Part shown: piece by piece, positions 16,194-24,207 of the stretch
Layout of the letters: each line of letters begins with the position of its first letter
Numbering within the stretch: position 1 is the stretch's first letter
Assembly: GCA_039683515.1 (NCBI GenBank)
Contig: JBDKRG010000046.1
Span: 1 to 49,321, forward strand
DNA from: JAJFUE01 sp039683515
GTDB taxonomy: Bacteria; Sumerlaeota; Sumerlaeia; MVZB01
DNA: 49,321 nucleotides
Direction: 5' to 3'
Notes under the pieces: generated by a model
Seen by the model: only the letters and a program-made list of their open reading frames with translations
Told to the model about the DNA's origin: nothing
Databases searched by the model: none
Program-made: the position numbers and the translations under genes

Positions 16194-17327
16194 CTAGTAC
16201 TGCCGCGACGACGAGCCGGGCTGCTGCTGCCGCTGCTGCTGTTGCTGCTGTTGCCGCTGCATCTGCTGCTGGCGGGTTTCGCCGCTCGGAGGCACGAACC
16301 CAAGCGCCTCCCACTGCGGCTCGACGTTGTAGGCCGTATAGACCCGTTCAAGGTAGTTGCGGTCGGCCAGATCCGGCTGCTGGTTGGACTGGAACGTGAA
16401 GGCCAGCAGGCTGTCGCCGCTGGTCGTATGGAGCTGGGCAATCTGCTTCTGCTGATCGACGCGGATCGCCTCCCACGGCACCACGCTCATTTCGCGGGTG
16501 TGGCCGGCGACTTCGCTGAGCGAAACGACGCAGTAAATCAACCGTCCATTGTCGGCATTGAGCACGCAATCGCGGACCTTGCCGATGTCGGTGCGGCCGG
16601 TGCTCTGCGCCTGACTCTGCTGGCGGGCTTCCTCGCGGCTCTCACGCTGCGTCTGGCTGCCGGTCATTCCGGACGACGAGGTCTCGCGGAACGTGATCGG
16701 CGTGCTGCTTTCGACCTTCATCCCAATGACCCGGCTGAGCTTCCGGGTGTCGAAGGCGGTTTTCTGGGCGCCGCTCATCGGCATGGTTTCCAGGTAGCTC
16801 TGCTGCTGCCAGTTGGCGCTGGCCTGTTCGGGCCACGCCTCCCGGCTGAAGCCCTGGACCCGGCTGAGTTGATCCTTCGAAACGGGGAGTGTCAGTTCGA
16901 TGCGCTGATCGCGGTTCCACACGAGGCGCTGGTGCTGCTGCTGCTGCTGCTGCGACTGGCTTTGCTGTTCGGCGGCCGTGGCCATCGTCTGCACCTGGAA
17001 CTCGGACCAGGGGATGGCGATCAGTTTGTCGCCGACCCCGGCGATGCCGCCGTGGGCAAGAACCGCGTAACCGATTTGATCGCGCTGCGAGTTCAAAACG
17101 ATGTCGTGGATTTTGCCCAGGTCCTGACCTTGCGCGTTCACGACCCTGGCTCCGATCAGTGACGTGCCCCGGCAGAGCTCAACGCCCGAGGGCTGCGCGG
17201 CGCTGGCGGCCATGCCGCTGTGCCCCATCCCCTGTTCGGTGCTGAGCGAGGATGTGGTCTGGGCGAGAACAGCCGACGCCGCGAACATCAGAACGACAAA
17301 CCCCATCAGTGTCCATTTGGTCTGCAT
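16194..17327 (-). CDS. Exported tandem PRC-barrel protein with Gln-rich linkers
   Basis: Encodes 377 residues from the ATG at 17,327, which has AAAGGA eight bases upstream. A signal peptide (TLMGFVVLMFAASAVLAQ) is followed by a clear PRC-barrel domain (LIGARVVNAQGQDLGKIHDI to IPWSEF) and a Gln run. A more degenerate second PRC-like barrel (TDIGKVRDCVLNADNGRLIY to VVPWEAI) comes later. The C-terminus is a long Gln/Arg run encoded largely by CAG codons. PRC barrels occur in RNA-processing, photosynthetic and envelope stress proteins; this exported tandem form has no assigned role. An imperfect palindrome (17,478-17,493) lies in its upstream region. Confidence 0.75.
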   Translation of the reverse strand: MQTKWTLMGFVVLMFAASAVLAQTTSSLSTEQGMGHSGMAASAAQPSGVELCRGTSLIGARVVNAQGQDLGKIHDIVLNSQRDQIGYAVLAHGGIAGVGDKLIAIPWSEFQVQTMATAAEQQSQSQQQQQQHQRLVWNRDQRIELTLPVSKDQLSRVQGFSREAWPEQASANWQQQSYLETMPMSGAQKTAFDTRKLSRVIGMKVESSTPITFRETSSSGMTGSQTQRESREEARQQSQAQSTGRTDIGKVRDCVLNADNGRLIYCVVSLSEVAGHTREMSVVPWEAIRVDQQKQIAQLHTTSGDSLLAFTFQSNQQPDLADRNYLERVYTAYNVEPQWEALGFVPPSGETRQQQMQRQQQQQQQRQQQPGSSSRQY

Positions 17328-17666
17328 ATGCTGTGTCCTTTCCCTCTCGTCTTTCAATGATGTGAACATGCTCGTCAAGCCACGCCTTCATGTTCAGCCA
17401 ACCAGAATAGAGGCTGCCCGCAGGCGTGGGAATCAGGGGAATACCGAAAGGCGCGTGGGGTATTTCTTTAAAATAATCGGATTATTAAATCCGAATGTCC
17501 ATTCCATTAAAATTACGCGCACATTTTCCGGCGGGACCGGCAACATCTGCCCGTTATCGGCATCTATTGGCCCGATTCGTGGACCGCGCGGCCGCCATGC
17601 ACAAAAGGCGCGCCGGCTGTCGGCCGGCGCGCCTTGTTGCATTATTTCATTATGATTTCCGTCGGG
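17328..17666. other. Intergenic region between hom and the PRC gene
   Basis: About 340 bp. The hom side holds an intrinsic terminator (17,603-17,635). The middle is AT-rich with a CGGATT-ATTA-AATCCG palindrome at 17,478-17,493, a possible operator for the PRC gene. No protein gene is supported, and I cannot pick promoter boxes confidently. Confidence 0.45.
17603..17635 (-). terminator. Intrinsic terminator of hom
   Basis: A perfect 13-bp stem (17,605-17,617 with 17,623-17,635, core GGCGCGCCGGC) with a five-base loop is followed on the minus strand by TTTT. It lies about 32 bp beyond the hom stop codon. Confidence 0.75.
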
Positions 17667-18977
17667 TCATTCCTCGACGCGCAGGACGAACGCGCGGCCG
17701 GCGCTGATCGGGTCGGCCTCGATCCGCGCGATCGCGCTCTGCACCGCCGCCTCGGGCGCGTCGTGCGTCACGATCGAGACCGTCGCCGCCGCTTCCGGCT
17801 GGACCGGCTGCGCCGCGCGGTGCTGGATCATCGACTCGATCGAGACGTTGACCTCGGCGAGGGCGCGGCCGATCGTGGCCATCGCGCCCGGCCGGTCCGC
17901 GACCGTGAACCGGATGTAGTAGTGCGTCCGCAGCTCGGCCATCGGCTTGAGCTGGCGCCGGCCGACCGGGACCGGCAGGCGCGAGTCGCGCCACGGGTTG
18001 AACCGCTCCTCGGAGGCCAGCGCCATCAGGTCGCTGATCACCGCCGAGCTCGTGGCGTCGGCGCCGGCGCCGCGGCCGAAGTAGACCGTGCGGCCGATCG
18101 GCCAGCCGTCGACGCGGACGCTGTTGAACACGCCGTTGACCTGGCCCAGCGGCGAGTCGAGCGGGACGAGCGTCGGGTGGACGCGGACCTCGACGCCGCC
18201 GCCCGCGTCCGGGCGCTTGGCGATGCCGAGCAGCTTGATCGCGTAGCCCAGCTCGCGGGCGTACTGGATGTCGACCGGCTGGATGCGCGTGATCCCCTCG
18301 ACGTAAACGTCCTTGAAGCGGATGTCCATGCCGAACGCCAGCGACGACAGGATCGCCGTCTTGTGCGCCGTGTCGTAGCCCTCGATGTCGTAGGTCGGGT
18401 CGGGCTCGGCGTAGCCCAGCTCCTGGGCCTCGGCCAGCGCCTTGTCGAAGCTCAGGCCGGCCTCGCCCATGCGGGTCAGGATGTAGTTGCAGGTGCCGTT
18501 GAAGATGCCCATGACGCTCGAGAACACGTTGGCCGAGAGCCCCTGCTCGAGCGTGCGGATGATCGGGATGCCGCCGGCGACGGCCGCCTCGTAGAGCAGG
18601 CCGACGTTGTTCTTCCTGGCCAGCTCCATGAGCTCGGGGCCGTGGACGGCCAGCAGCGCCTTGTTGGCGGTGACGACGTGCTTGCCGGCCTCGAGGGCGC
18701 GCGCCACGAACGTGCGCGCCGGCTCCTCGCCGCCGACGAGCTCGATCACCGCGTCGATTTCGGGGTCGTTATAAATCTTGTTCAGGTCGCTCGTGAGTTG
18801 GTCCTGCGTGTAGGGCGCGTCGCGGCGCGTGGTCGTGTCCTTGTCGGCGATCGTCTTGATGGTGATGGGGCGGGGCAGGCGCTCCGCGATCACGGCGCGG
18901 TTGGCCGCGAGCGAGCGCACGACGCCGGCGCCGATGTTGCCGAAACCAATGAGACCGACATTGAGAGGCTTGACCAT
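17667..18977 (-). CDS. hom: Homoserine dehydrogenase with ACT domain
   Basis: Encodes 436-437 residues from the ATG at 18,977 (MVKPLNVGLIGFGNIGAG); a longer in-frame reading to 19,169 has no family support. It reduces aspartate semialdehyde to homoserine for threonine and methionine synthesis. The NAD(P) motif GFGNIGAG is at 11-18. The catalytic domain includes VTANKALLA and the GIFNGTCNYILTRM signature. A C-terminal ACT domain (FTVADRPGAMATIGRALAEV and onward) suggests feedback control by threonine. AAAGGG lies upstream of the start. It is divergent from the toxin-antitoxin locus. Confidence 0.92.
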   Translation of the reverse strand: MVKPLNVGLIGFGNIGAGVVRSLAANRAVIAERLPRPITIKTIADKDTTTRRDAPYTQDQLTSDLNKIYNDPEIDAVIELVGGEEPARTFVARALEAGKHVVTANKALLAVHGPELMELARKNNVGLLYEAAVAGGIPIIRTLEQGLSANVFSSVMGIFNGTCNYILTRMGEAGLSFDKALAEAQELGYAEPDPTYDIEGYDTAHKTAILSSLAFGMDIRFKDVYVEGITRIQPVDIQYARELGYAIKLLGIAKRPDAGGGVEVRVHPTLVPLDSPLGQVNGVFNSVRVDGWPIGRTVYFGRGAGADATSSAVISDLMALASEERFNPWRDSRLPVPVGRRQLKPMAELRTHYYIRFTVADRPGAMATIGRALAEVNVSIESMIQHRAAQPVQPEAAATVSIVTHDAPEAAVQSAIARIEADPISAGRAFVLRVEE

Positions 18978-19085
18978 GGCAGGAACCCTTTCGCGCGACA
19001 AAGTACAAGGCATTCCTTTATGGCCCGCGGCGATGGGATTGTAAAGAAAAAGTGATCCGGCATCGGGCTGAACCCGAGGTTTTCG

Positions 19086-19124
19086 GCCAATTCGATTGGC
19101 AACCTTCGTCAAAAACGGTATAAA
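19086..19124 (+). promoter_or_regulatory. Promoter and candidate operator of the TA locus
   Basis: TTGGCA (19,096-19,101) and TATAAA (19,119-19,124) are separated by exactly 17 bp, a near-consensus sigma-70 promoter 28 bp before the antitoxin start. A perfect inverted repeat GCCAATtcgATTGGC (19,086-19,100) overlaps the -35 box. That is the position expected for autorepression by the toxin-antitoxin complex. Confidence 0.6.
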
Positions 19125-19151
19125 ATCAATTGTGGCGCACGGAGGATCGAT

Positions 19152-19352
19152 ATGACGAAGCTGAAACAACTAGAATTGGCGATCGATTCGCTCACCCAAA
19201 AGGAATATGCCCGATTTCGCCGCTGGTTTATGGAACGCGACTGGGAGTTATGGGACCGCCAGATCGAGACGGATTCCCTCAGTGGCGATCTTGATTTTCT
19301 GCTCAAAGAGGCCCGGGAGGCAAAAGCTCACGGAAAGCTCAAAAGCGTTTAA
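19152..19352 (+). CDS. Antitoxin of a RelE/ParE-type pair
   Basis: Encodes 66 residues, mostly charged and helical (MTKLKQLELAIDSLTQKEYA, then RRWFMERDW and an acidic C-terminal half). It resembles the small addiction-module antitoxins that pair with RelE/ParE toxins: a short helical region followed by LSGDLDFLLKEA and a basic tail. GGAGG precedes the ATG at about eight bases. It overlaps the toxin gene by one base (TAATG), so translation is coupled, and a strong promoter with an inverted repeat lies upstream. Base composition is lower in GC than the flanking hom gene, consistent with acquisition. Confidence 0.7.
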   Translation: MTKLKQLELAIDSLTQKEYARFRRWFMERDWELWDRQIETDSLSGDLDFLLKEAREAKAHGKLKSV

Positions 19353-19609
19353 TGCACCGCACAACTCAGCAATACTGGGTTCGATACAGGGCTTTGCCGC
19401 AGGATGTTCGCGAACGGGCCGATAAATGTTTTGAGTTACTCAAATCCAATCCACGACACCCATCTTTACAATTCAAGAAAATCGGCAATTTCTGGTCAGT
19501 GAGGATTGATCTTGCGCACCGGGCGCTGGCTGTTCAGGATGGTAACGACTTCATCTGGGTCTGGATCGGATCACATAATGAATACGACAAATTACTGAAA
19601 AAGCGATGA
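19352..19609 (+). CDS. RelE/ParE-family toxin
   Basis: Encodes 85 residues. The pattern QQYWVRYRALPQDVRERADK, then FELLKSNPRHPSLQFKKIG, then WSVRIDLAHRALAVQDGND and a final WIGSHNEYDKLLKK is that of RelE/ParE superfamily toxins, which cleave mRNA or inhibit gyrase. The C-terminal H-x-x-Y (HNEYDKLL) matches the family end. It is directly coupled to the antitoxin. I cannot tell which target it has. A frameshifted antitoxin-like gene follows 12 bp after its stop codon. Confidence 0.8.
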   Translation: MHRTTQQYWVRYRALPQDVRERADKCFELLKSNPRHPSLQFKKIGNFWSVRIDLAHRALAVQDGNDFIWVWIGSHNEYDKLLKKR

Positions 19610-19621
19610 GAAAAACATTCG

Positions 19622-19844
19622 ATGAGAAAAGAATACGATTTTCGCGGCGCCGTTCGGGGCAAATATGCCAAACGGTATGCGAAAGGCTCGAATGTGATTG
19701 TCATTGAGCCGGATGTCACTGAGTTTTTTTTCGGATCACGATTCGGTCAATGAAGCGTTGCGTGGTCTGGCTTCGATCATCAAACGCCGCAGAAGTGCGC
19801 AAAAGACCACCCAACGGCGCACACAGTCGCGTTCAGACGGCTAG
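19622..19844 (+). pseudogene. Frameshifted antitoxin-like gene (BrnT-partner family)
   Basis: As written, the frame from ATG 19,622 stops at 19,753. Removing one T from the eight-T run at 19,724-19,731 restores a 73-residue protein. Its body (EYDF, RGKYAK, GSNVIVIEPDV, VNEALRGLASI) aligns with the gene at 41,681-41,953, which follows a BrnT toxin. The downstream frame then stays open to a basic tail and a TAG at 19,842. This may be a genuine pseudogene, a slippage-prone (phase-variable) gene or a homopolymer sequencing error. It lies 12 bp after the RelE/ParE toxin and could be a third member of that operon. Confidence 0.7.
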
Positions 19845-19878
19845 ATCGGGTTCGGATGCCGGTTTCGGCGAAACCGGC

Positions 19879-21264
19879 CTACTTGATACTCTTCAACGCG
19901 GGGTGGTCGGGCGGGAGCTTGAGCCAGACGACGCCGTTTGATTGCTGCATGTAGTTTCTGTTGCCGGTATTCCACACTGCATAACTGTTTAACCCAATGT
20001 AATGATTGCCATTACTCACAGCCGGGAACACACCGATAACCGACTGACTGGAACAGTTATAGAAATACGAATCGGGTCCGGGTTTATCCGGGATCGGCAC
20101 TCCTTGAATAATTTCCAATGCGGCGGCTTGGAGGCGCGCTTGCTGGATCTGGTTGAGGGCGTTCGTCATCGCCTCGTCGCCGACGACCCCGTCCGGATCG
20201 GTGCGCGGATGGGTCGGCGATTGCAGGTCGCTCCAGTTGTGGATCGAGCCGGCCCGCGACGCCACGTCGGCGAGCCACTCGGTCTCCTTGACCCGAAGTT
20301 CGTCGCGGTTCCAGAGCTGATAGAGCATGTCGCCGTTCGTGATCAGCCTCATTTTCCGGGCCAAAATCTCATTTTGAATGTGTTCGTGGAAGAGATCGAC
20401 GGCCCCATCCCATGTCGCGGTCCGGTCGTAATACTGCTGCGAGACCCACGCCGACGACTCGATCAACTCGCCGAGCATTGGGGCCAGGTCCGGAGCCCGC
20501 CGCCGCGCGACCAGTTCCGGATCGATCCCGTTCAGCAGCGGCCCGAAATGGCCCGAATCGTCGCCGTAAAGCGCGAGCAGGTTCTGTGTCGCGCGCATCA
20601 CCGGGCTGTCACCGATGAATCTGGAATCGTGATATTCGAGCGAGAACGGCGCGGCCAGGTCGAGGACGTAATACGCTTTCGCCGCGTCCATGAACTTGGT
20701 CTTCAAAACCTCGATCGGCTCGGCGTCGTTCATTTGCTTGCGGAATTCCGGCGTAAAAGGAGGCCTCACCATCGTGAGCAGCGAATTTTCCCTGTCCCCC
20801 TGCATAATGATCCGGCCGAGGTCGAAGATGATCTGGACGTGCTGCGGTTTATGGCGGCGGACTTCGGGCGAGATCGTCATCCGGTGGTCGTAGTATTGGC
20901 CGAGCTCGCGCGCCAGGCGGATGAGCTCGGCGCGCGCGGCCGTGTTGGTGGTCAGCTCGGAGCGGCTGCCAAGCCGATCGATCGCGGCGAGCAGGCCGAG
21001 GTAGGCCCCGTCGCACGCTGCCTGAAGGACGGCGGTCGTGTCGCCGGCCTCGGCGGCCGGGCGGGCTGCCTGGAGTTTGGACCTGTGCCGGGCGAGCGAT
21101 TCCTGAATGCTCGCGTCGGCGGCCGCGACCCTGGCCGCCCCCTCGGGGCTGATCGGCTTGGGATTGAGCTTGATCAGCGCCGCGAACAGGGCGATCAACA
21201 CGCAGCACCCGCCGAAGATGGCTGCGACGAACAGGCGGTGCTTGAGGGAACGTTTGGCCAGCAT
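19879..21264 (-). CDS. Membrane-anchored protein of unknown function
   Basis: Encodes 461 residues. A basic N-terminus and one hydrophobic segment (FVAAIFGGCCVLIALFAALI, about 12-31) anchor it, and the remaining 430 residues should be periplasmic. The first half is helical and Ala/Arg-rich (about 45-140). The last third is richer in Asn, Tyr and Gly (for example YFYNCSSQSV, GNHYIGLNSYAVWN), suggesting a small beta domain. I recognise no family and see no catalytic motif. It is convergent with the toxin-antitoxin locus. Confidence 0.7.
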   Translation of the reverse strand: MLAKRSLKHRLFVAAIFGGCCVLIALFAALIKLNPKPISPEGAARVAAADASIQESLARHRSKLQAARPAAEAGDTTAVLQAACDGAYLGLLAAIDRLGSRSELTTNTAARAELIRLARELGQYYDHRMTISPEVRRHKPQHVQIIFDLGRIIMQGDRENSLLTMVRPPFTPEFRKQMNDAEPIEVLKTKFMDAAKAYYVLDLAAPFSLEYHDSRFIGDSPVMRATQNLLALYGDDSGHFGPLLNGIDPELVARRRAPDLAPMLGELIESSAWVSQQYYDRTATWDGAVDLFHEHIQNEILARKMRLITNGDMLYQLWNRDELRVKETEWLADVASRAGSIHNWSDLQSPTHPRTDPDGVVGDEAMTNALNQIQQARLQAAALEIIQGVPIPDKPGPDSYFYNCSSQSVIGVFPAVSNGNHYIGLNSYAVWNTGNRNYMQQSNGVVWLKLPPDHPALKSIK

Positions 21265-21452
21265 GAAGCATTGCCCCTTAACGGTGCTATATACCAGACG
21301 CCAAACGGGCGGAAAAGTTTTTTGGAATTCTGATCTCGCGCAAAGCCGCCCAGGCGCAAAGAGCGGGCCGGCCGGCGATGGCGGCCTACTACCCCTTGCA
21401 CAAATAATAAATTTGTCAATAATCTACCCATGTCCGTGAAAGGTGACAAACG

Positions 21453-21992
21453 ATGCGCAGGATTCAAGGCTACCTGGTCGCGTTCTACGCGTTCATCGCG
21501 GTAATCATCATCGGCAAGATGTGCGTCGGCGGCTGAGGCGTCCAGACGTGGTTGCTGGGGCTCGGCATCGTCGCCGCCGTCCCCGGCTACCGCTTCGGCT
21601 TCAAGGCGAAGCCGTTCACCGCATCGATCCTCTCCATCATCGGCCAGGGCGTGATCTGGCGGATGCTCTTCGGCAGTTCGATGGGAAAAGCCGGCTGGGT
21701 GATCGCGCTCGCGCTGGCCGTCGCGGTCATCTACGCGCTGAACCTGGTCAACCTGGCCTGGACGCGCATCCGGCGGCGGCCGTTCCCGTGGCTGTTCCTG
21801 CGCGTGACGATGTGGGTCGCGGCGGCGCTCCTCTTCGTGTTGCTGACGCAGTTTGGCCCGCGGCGCTTCAATCTATTTTACTGGGCCATCTCGCTGTGGA
21901 TCGCCGTCCTGCCGCCCCTGCTGCAGGGGCTCGCCGCCCGGCGCGAAATCCCCCCGGATGCGCCCCCGGCCGCATCCGTCGGTTCGCCATGA
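21453..21992 (+). CDS. Polytopic membrane protein interrupted by an in-frame TGA
   Basis: From ATG 21,453 (AAAGGTG nine bases upstream) the frame encodes a first transmembrane segment (LVAFYAFIAVIII) and MCVGG. It then meets TGA at 21,534-21,536 and continues without interruption for another 152 codons to 21,992. The continuation has four or more hydrophobic segments and the same membrane-protein character, so one gene is broken by a single stop codon. TGG to TGA (Trp) would explain it. Readthrough or selenocysteine are alternatives, but I see no clear SECIS hairpin. If the downstream part is translated alone, a start near 21,546-21,552 would be needed. Function unknown. Confidence 0.6.
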
Positions 21993-22051
21993 AGGGCCTG
22001 GCATCAAGTATAATGAAGTAGTGCTTCCGCGTCTGCCGGCGGGGGGGTCTT

Positions 22052-23140
22052 ATGGAAACCAGAACCGAATCCGGCTGGATGATCGCGTTGCGCTATGGCT
22101 TTGCGGTCGCGCTGGTGGCGCTCGGGACGGCGGCGCGCCTGTGGCTGGTGCAATCGGTCGGCGCGCTGCCGATTTTCGTGACGCTCTACCCGGCCGTGCT
22201 CCTGGTGGCCTCGATCGCCGGCAGCGGCCCGGGGATCCTGGCCAGCCTGCTCGCGGCGCTGTCGGCCGATTACTATTTTATCACCCCGCCCGGGTTCGGG
22301 ATCGCCGCGCCCAACGACCTCGTCGCGGTGATCATCTTCACGGCTTCCAATATATTCCTGTGCATCCTGACGGCGCGCATGCGCCGCGCGCACTGGCGGG
22401 AGGCGATCGCCGCCACCCGCGCCAAACTCCTGGAACAGACCAACGCCGAATTGGAAGGGCGCGTCAACGAACGCACGGCGCGGATCCGCTCGCTCGCGCT
22501 CGAGCTGACGCAGGCCGAGCAGCGCGAGCGCAAACGGCTGGCGCACCTGCTCCACGATCATCTGCAGCAGCTCCTTGTCGGCGCGAGGATCCAGCTCGGC
22601 GCAATCCAGGAACAGACCGCCGAAACAACCGGCCAGTCGCTCAACGCGGTCGCCAACGCCCTCGACGAGGCGATTCAAGACTCCAAGTCGCTGGCGATCG
22701 AGCTCTCCCCGCCGGTCCTGCGCGACAAGGGGCTGGTCGCCGCCATGCATTGGCTGGCCCAATGGATGGGCGAAAAGCACGGCTTGACGGTCGCGATCGA
22801 GGCCGGCGGCGAAATCGCCCCCGATTGCGGGGGGGTCTGCATGCTCCTGTTCCAGTGCGTGCGCGAGCTTCTCTTCAACAGCGTCAAGCACTCCGGAACC
22901 CATTCGGCGCGCGTGGCCGTCAGCCGCTCGGGCAACGACATCCAGATCGTCGTGTCCGATGCCGGCGCCGGGTTCGACCCGACGCTCATCCAGGCCGGCG
23001 CCTCACAGGGCGGGTTCGGCCTCTCGAGCATCCGCGAGCGAATCGGCCTGCTCGGCGGCAAAATGGAGATCCAAAGCGCGCCCGGCCAGGGTGTGCGCAT
23101 CTCGCTCACCGCCCCGCTGCCGCCCGGCAGCGCCCATTAG
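22052..23140 (+). CDS. Orphan sensor histidine kinase (DUF4118, HisKA_3)
   Basis: Encodes 362 residues. The N-terminal 110 residues hold four hydrophobic segments in the DUF4118 pattern (VTLYPAVLLVASIAGSGPGI, then YYFITPPGFGI) as in KdpD-type sensors. A coiled linker follows, then the dimerisation and phosphoacceptor helix (ERKRLAHLLHDHLQQ, His about 168) of the HisKA_3/NarX-LiaS class. The HATPase domain has VRELLFNSVKHS, SDAGAGFDP and GGFGLSSIRERI. No response regulator gene is adjacent, so its partner and signal are unknown. It is 59 bp downstream of the TGA-interrupted membrane gene. Confidence 0.88.
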   Translation: METRTESGWMIALRYGFAVALVALGTAARLWLVQSVGALPIFVTLYPAVLLVASIAGSGPGILASLLAALSADYYFITPPGFGIAAPNDLVAVIIFTASNIFLCILTARMRRAHWREAIAATRAKLLEQTNAELEGRVNERTARIRSLALELTQAEQRERKRLAHLLHDHLQQLLVGARIQLGAIQEQTAETTGQSLNAVANALDEAIQDSKSLAIELSPPVLRDKGLVAAMHWLAQWMGEKHGLTVAIEAGGEIAPDCGGVCMLLFQCVRELLFNSVKHSGTHSARVAVSRSGNDIQIVVSDAGAGFDPTLIQAGASQGGFGLSSIRERIGLLGGKMEIQSAPGQGVRISLTAPLPPGSAH

Positions 23141-23155
23141 CCGCCTTCTCTTGCT

Positions 23156-23184
23156 TTGACCCTCCCGCGCCGCTTTAGTAAGCT
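23156..23184 (+). promoter_or_regulatory. Possible sigma-70 promoter of sppA-argJ
   Basis: TTGACC (23,156-23,161) and TAAGCT (23,179-23,184) are 17 bp apart, 30 bp before the sppA ATG. The -35 box is near consensus, the -10 box weak. Confidence 0.35.
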
Positions 23185-23214
23185 GGTGCGATTGCTCTTG
23201 GGAGGCAATGGCGC

Positions 23215-24207
23215 ATGTTGAAGTCCAGGCTGTTCTCCATCCTCGCGCTTTCCGCCTGCGTTTTCGCGCTCGCGGGGTGCATCTCGCTCGGCAACCGCTA
23301 CGACCGCGGCAAGGTCCACGTCGAGTCGATCAAGCCGGCCGACCACTGGTACACGGTCGACGACATCCTGATGATCCCGCTCGAGGGGATGGTCACCGAG
23401 GGGAGCATGCGCACCTACACGGGCCAGCCGGGGATGCTGGTGGAGCTCAAGGACCGGCTCGACGCCGCGCGCAAGAACAAGATGATCAAGGCCGTCGTCC
23501 TGCGGATCAGCAGCCCGGGCGGGACGGTGACCGCCTCCGAGCTGATTCACCACGAGATCATGCGGTTCAAGAAAGAGACCGAGCTGCCGGTGATCGCGAT
23601 CCTGGGCGACGAGGCCGCCTCCGGCGGCTATTACATCGCCACCGCGGCCGACGAGATCTACGCCCTGCCGACGACGCTCACCGGCTCGATCGGCGTGATC
23701 TTCCCGCTGCCGGGCGTCAAGAAGCTCGGCGACAAGATCGGCGTCGAGATGCGCGTCATCAAGTCCGGCGCCAACAAGGACATCGCCTCGCCGTGGAACG
23801 AGATGAGCGCCGAGCAGCGCGAAATCCTGCAGGGCATGATCGACGGCTACTTCAAGATTTTCCTCGAGCGGGTCACCGAAAGCCGCGAGCCACGCGGGCT
23901 CCAGCCGAGCCGGCTGCGCGAGCTCGCCGACGGCCGCGTGTTCAGCCCGGACGTCGCGCTGAAGGCGCGCCTCATCGACGGGATCAAGTATCCCGACGAG
24001 GTTTTTAGTCGCGCCAAAGAGCTGGCCAAGATCCGCGACGCGCGGATCGTCAGTTATGAATACCGCGACACCTACCGCGGGCACATCTATGCCAACGCCT
24101 CCGAGGCCAAACCCGCGGCCGGCAACCTGAATCTGATTAACATCGACATGGGGCAGCCGTTCGGCACTCAGCTGGCCCCTCAATTCCTCTACATGTGGAT
24201 CCCATGA
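23215..24207 (+). CDS. sppA: Signal peptide peptidase SppA-like lipoprotein (S49)
   Basis: Encodes 330 residues. A signal peptide ends in the lipobox LAGC (Cys 22), so this peptidase is lipid-anchored rather than held by a transmembrane helix. The S49 fold is clear: LRISSPGGTVTASE near 96-109, the nucleophile in DEAASGGYYIA (Ser about 136), TGSIGVI, and the general base in KSGANKD (Lys about 188). The 52-residue Ser-Lys spacing is that of short SppA enzymes such as the Bacillus type. It degrades remnant signal peptides. It overlaps argJ by four bases (ATGA). Confidence 0.88.
   Translation: MLKSRLFSILALSACVFALAGCISLGNRYDRGKVHVESIKPADHWYTVDDILMIPLEGMVTEGSMRTYTGQPGMLVELKDRLDAARKNKMIKAVVLRISSPGGTVTASELIHHEIMRFKKETELPVIAILGDEAASGGYYIATAADEIYALPTTLTGSIGVIFPLPGVKKLGDKIGVEMRVIKSGANKDIASPWNEMSAEQREILQGMIDGYFKIFLERVTESREPRGLQPSRLRELADGRVFSPDVALKARLIDGIKYPDEVFSRAKELAKIRDARIVSYEYRDTYRGHIYANASEAKPAAGNLNLINIDMGQPFGTQLAPQFLYMWIP

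Noticed and set aside
21534..21600. Selenocysteine insertion at the in-frame TGA
   Set aside because: I see no clear SECIS hairpin in the right position and no sel genes in the window; kept only as an alternative.
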